From: Cyanoderma ruficeps
Taxonomy: Eukaryota > Chordata > Aves > Passeriformes > Timaliidae
Direction: 5' to 3'
Length of the DNA: 64,000 bases
NCBI GenBank assembly: GCA_008694505.1
Contig: VZDJ01000623.1
Coordinates: 1,918,442 to 1,982,441, forward strand
The notes under the pieces were generated by a model. That model was given only the letters and a program-made list of their open reading frames with translations. It searched no databases and was not told where the DNA came from. This document shows positions 61,301-64,000 of the stretch, piece after piece (position 1 is the stretch's first letter; each line of letters starts with the position of its first letter). The position numbers and the translations under genes were made by a program.

Positions 61301-64000
61301 GGCACAAAGAGACTATAATTTATATATAATATAAAGCAACTGTAGGGAGTTCTCACTAATACAGACTCCCCATCTGGAAATAAGCTGTTGTTGAGCTGTC
61401 TGCTGTGGACAGGAAGGTTGAGCTGGAGGTTTCTGTTCTCTGCATTTCAGACTGCTTTTAAAGGACTTCTCCTGATTGTTATTTTTCCTTCTCCTCAGTA
61501 CTTTTCTCTTTGGCATTGATTTGTTTACGGCTCTGTGAGTTGCACCCAATTTCCACCTGCCACGGAGGTGCAATGACTTAAGTTGGATCTCGTACATAAG
61601 GAGCCCCTAATATCTGTTGGAAGTACAGTACCCCTAAGGTGTTTCTATTAAGAGCTTTAACTCACTGGTCCTAATTTTTCCCTCGTGCAGCTGCTGTGGC
61701 CACTGCAACCACTTGGTACCAGAAAGATAAATCTTTAATTTTCCTAAACACACATGTGGTTGTGATGCTATTTTTGGAATAGATGGAAGCCATTCCCTCA
61801 AATAGTATTAGTGACTAACAAGGCAGTAAATTCTTCCATTTGTACTGCAGTGCTCCTTCCTGCAGGGGCAAATAAGTGCTTCCATTTTTGCCTTCTTTGA
61901 TCAGAACCATCAGCATGTCCACAGCATCTAAAGACGAGCATTTCCCTACTCAAGTGAATATCATAGCAGCAAATCTCCACTCCACGGGCAAATGAGTTGT
62001 GCCAGGCATTTTAATGATGGGGTAGGCTAGCCAGGTTATAATTGTCTTTAATTTGCACTTACAGAAGCTGTAACATTTACCTGAACATGATTGGCACTGG
62101 GAGAAGGGGGAAATTATGTCGCACTTTTGAAAGAGAATCAAAGAAACAACTTCAGATCTCGTATTTGAAACAGAATATCCTGCTGATTGACCACGCACAT
62201 TGGTAGCAGTAGGATTTTTTTGATCCATAGAGCTGAATGATCGCTGCAAGTAGTGAACACAAAAAATTAGTTTCGTGGTGGAAAGCATATACTTTTGCTT
62301 TTATTTTATCTTTTATTTTTCCCTTTTCAAGAGCATTTCAGAAGGCTCAGCCCTTCTCCCTGCTGAATGCCACATTGAATCCCTGCTTTTTGCTCCATTG
62401 TCCTCGGAGACCTGGAAAATTTTTTAACTAAGGTTATCTGAGGTTTTGTCTAGTTTAGCTATTTTTAATAACAAAAAGGAGAGGCTGTCCTTCCCTTGCC
62501 GCCTACTATCACACCATTTTACAGTAAAATATAATTTCCTTCTTGAGCAAGAAATGGGTGATGAACACCAAAACTAGTGCAGGTCTGCGCACCCGTCCTG
62601 GCACACCTCATGAACTAGCAAACCAAGACTGTGCTTTCTCTTCTGTTACGTCTTGCAAACTTCCCCTCTTTCTTTGCAGAAGTTCTTGCAGAAAATACCT
62701 ACAGGCTTCATTTTCATCCTCACTGCTGCATTTTTTTGTTATTTTTCAGCTTCTGCAATGAATGGCTTTTGCTGTCAGTGTTTCTGTTCTGTAGGAGGGA
62801 ACTGTGGGTGGTTACAGCTGTAACGTGTGCTCCATAATCTCGAAGCATTTGTTAGAAAATTTCCCGTTTGCTCTGTTTCAATTTTTAACCAGTTGAGCGG
62901 CGCATGCTGGTGCCCTGGGGTAGCCTTGCTGCTCTGCCATCACAAGGCTGAGCTGCATCCCACCAACATTTGGAGCACTTGCCAATTGCAGCAGGACCCC
63001 ACGAGACCCAGAGCCTTCAAAGGGAGGATGAGATGAGGGATGGGGGATTGTATTTTAAGCCTAGCAATCACTGTGGGTGGGAATTGAGGAGAGAGGCTCC
63101 TGAAGATTTGATTTTGTGTTTGGCTTAATTTTTTTCTCCCTAATCTTCTGGCCAGCCAGTCCACAACCCACATTTCTGCCTAAGCTCCTGAGGGCATATT
63201 AGAGGAGAGTGGGAGCTGTCTTTTTGGTAGCCAGCAGCAGAAGGGCCTAAGTATTGATTGGGAAATGTGTGAGAAAAGCAGAAGGCATGAACAGCAGGTG
63301 GTTTGGATGGGAAAAGGCATTTCAGATCAGGGGAGAGGAGGAAATAGACCACTGCTTGCCTTGGTTTGATTCCATCCCGAGCATTTGAGAGCATGTGGAT
63401 GTTATGTCCTCATGTTAACACTCTCCACAAACCCTTTTTAAAATTTTTCTTGTTGTGATGTGATATTTGCCACACAGATTTTCCTTGATACTGCTGTTAT
63501 AGAGACATTTCTCCTCTCCCCGTGCCAGCTATTAAGAGCCATCATGCGCAATGGCATTTCAGTTTATTCTTCTCCTGGCATTAGCAGAGAACTTTCTTCT
63601 CTTTGTAAATGTTGAAATGTTTTGCAGCTTAGATATAAATATAGCAAAATCATATCGCTTTAGTTTCAGCATCTGGTAGGATCACTTTAATATATAATTG
63701 TGTAAAAATTAGAATTTAAACAGCAATTTTGTCACTATTTTGTTACTTTAAAACCAAAAAAATGCAACTTTTTTTTAGTCATGCTATGGATAAACAAATA
63801 TCTTCTTTCTTTCAAGCTAAAAATAGCTACAAATTCAGTCTCTTTTTCTCCAATTGCTTGCAATTTATATTAGCAGTGGTTTCAAGATCTGAAGTGTGGA
63901 TCTGCCTATTGAACAGTCTGTGGATTAATGGATAGAGGATCATGGGCTTTGTCAGGGAGACAGACATGAAACCCTGTTGCCTCTTGTTTACTATGACGGG
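58361..64000. other. Unique non-coding DNA, no gene seen
   Basis: No transposon, exon or RNA gene recognised up to the window edge. Frames are all below about 115 codons. T/A-rich simple sequence occurs at 60256-60279, and TA-rich sequence at 61320-61335. GC is slightly higher at about 60430-60700 and 62890-63060, without coding signal. Confidence 0.55.

Noticed and set aside
1..64000. CRISPR arrays, operons, phage, tRNA or rRNA genes
   Set aside because: Sequence character is vertebrate nuclear; no spaced direct repeats of CRISPR type, no cloverleaf or rRNA sequence recognised.

Overview
This 64 kb window looks like nuclear DNA of a bird, probably a passerine or relative from a short-read draft assembly. 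The evidence is several CR1 LINE copies with the avian 3' tail (imperfect ATTCTATGAT-type octamers), a solo LTR of endogenous-retrovirus type, low repeat density, AT-rich spacer, ordinary vertebrate microsatellites, and three short N gaps plus two single N bases. No bacterial, plasmid or phage feature was seen: no operons, dense ORFs, CRISPR array or rRNA.

I find no host protein-coding gene that I can support. The longest open frames (up to about 200 codons) are either antisense shadows of CR1 or lack family motifs and splice structure. The window therefore reads as intergenic DNA or the inside of a very large intron. The only protein-coding remnants are decayed CR1 ORF1/ORF2 pieces.

Layout. 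1-2047: unique DNA. 2048-2290: CR1 3' end, plus strand. 2291-25763: about 23 kb with no recognised transposon, carrying a GAAT microsatellite, a hairpin near 8.9 kb, a G-rich patch with two quadruplex motifs, a gap and a possible first exon near 9.7-10.3 kb, and another quadruplex motif at 19.3 kb. 25764-25871, 30061-30522 and 35624-35823: three 5'-truncated CR1 3' ends, minus strand. 31.4-32.3 kb: AT-rich, repeat-free stretch resembling conserved non-coding DNA. 44310-45005: a minus-strand CR1 split by a roughly 497 bp solo LTR. 45006-55502: unique DNA with a striking inverted repeat at 51.0 kb. About 55960-58360: the largest element, a plus-strand CR1 keeping an ORF1 esterase-like piece, a damaged ORF2 endonuclease, an internal deletion removing the reverse transcriptase, and the 3' end. 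58361-64000: unique DNA.

I found no convincing undescribed biological system. The observations most worth checking are the possible G-rich promoter and first exon at 9.7-10.3 kb, the LTR-in-CR1 nesting, the internally deleted CR1, the 51.0 kb hairpin, and the pattern that all three gaps lie in or near quadruplex- or homopolymer-prone DNA. Family assignments rest on recognition by eye; no database search was possible.
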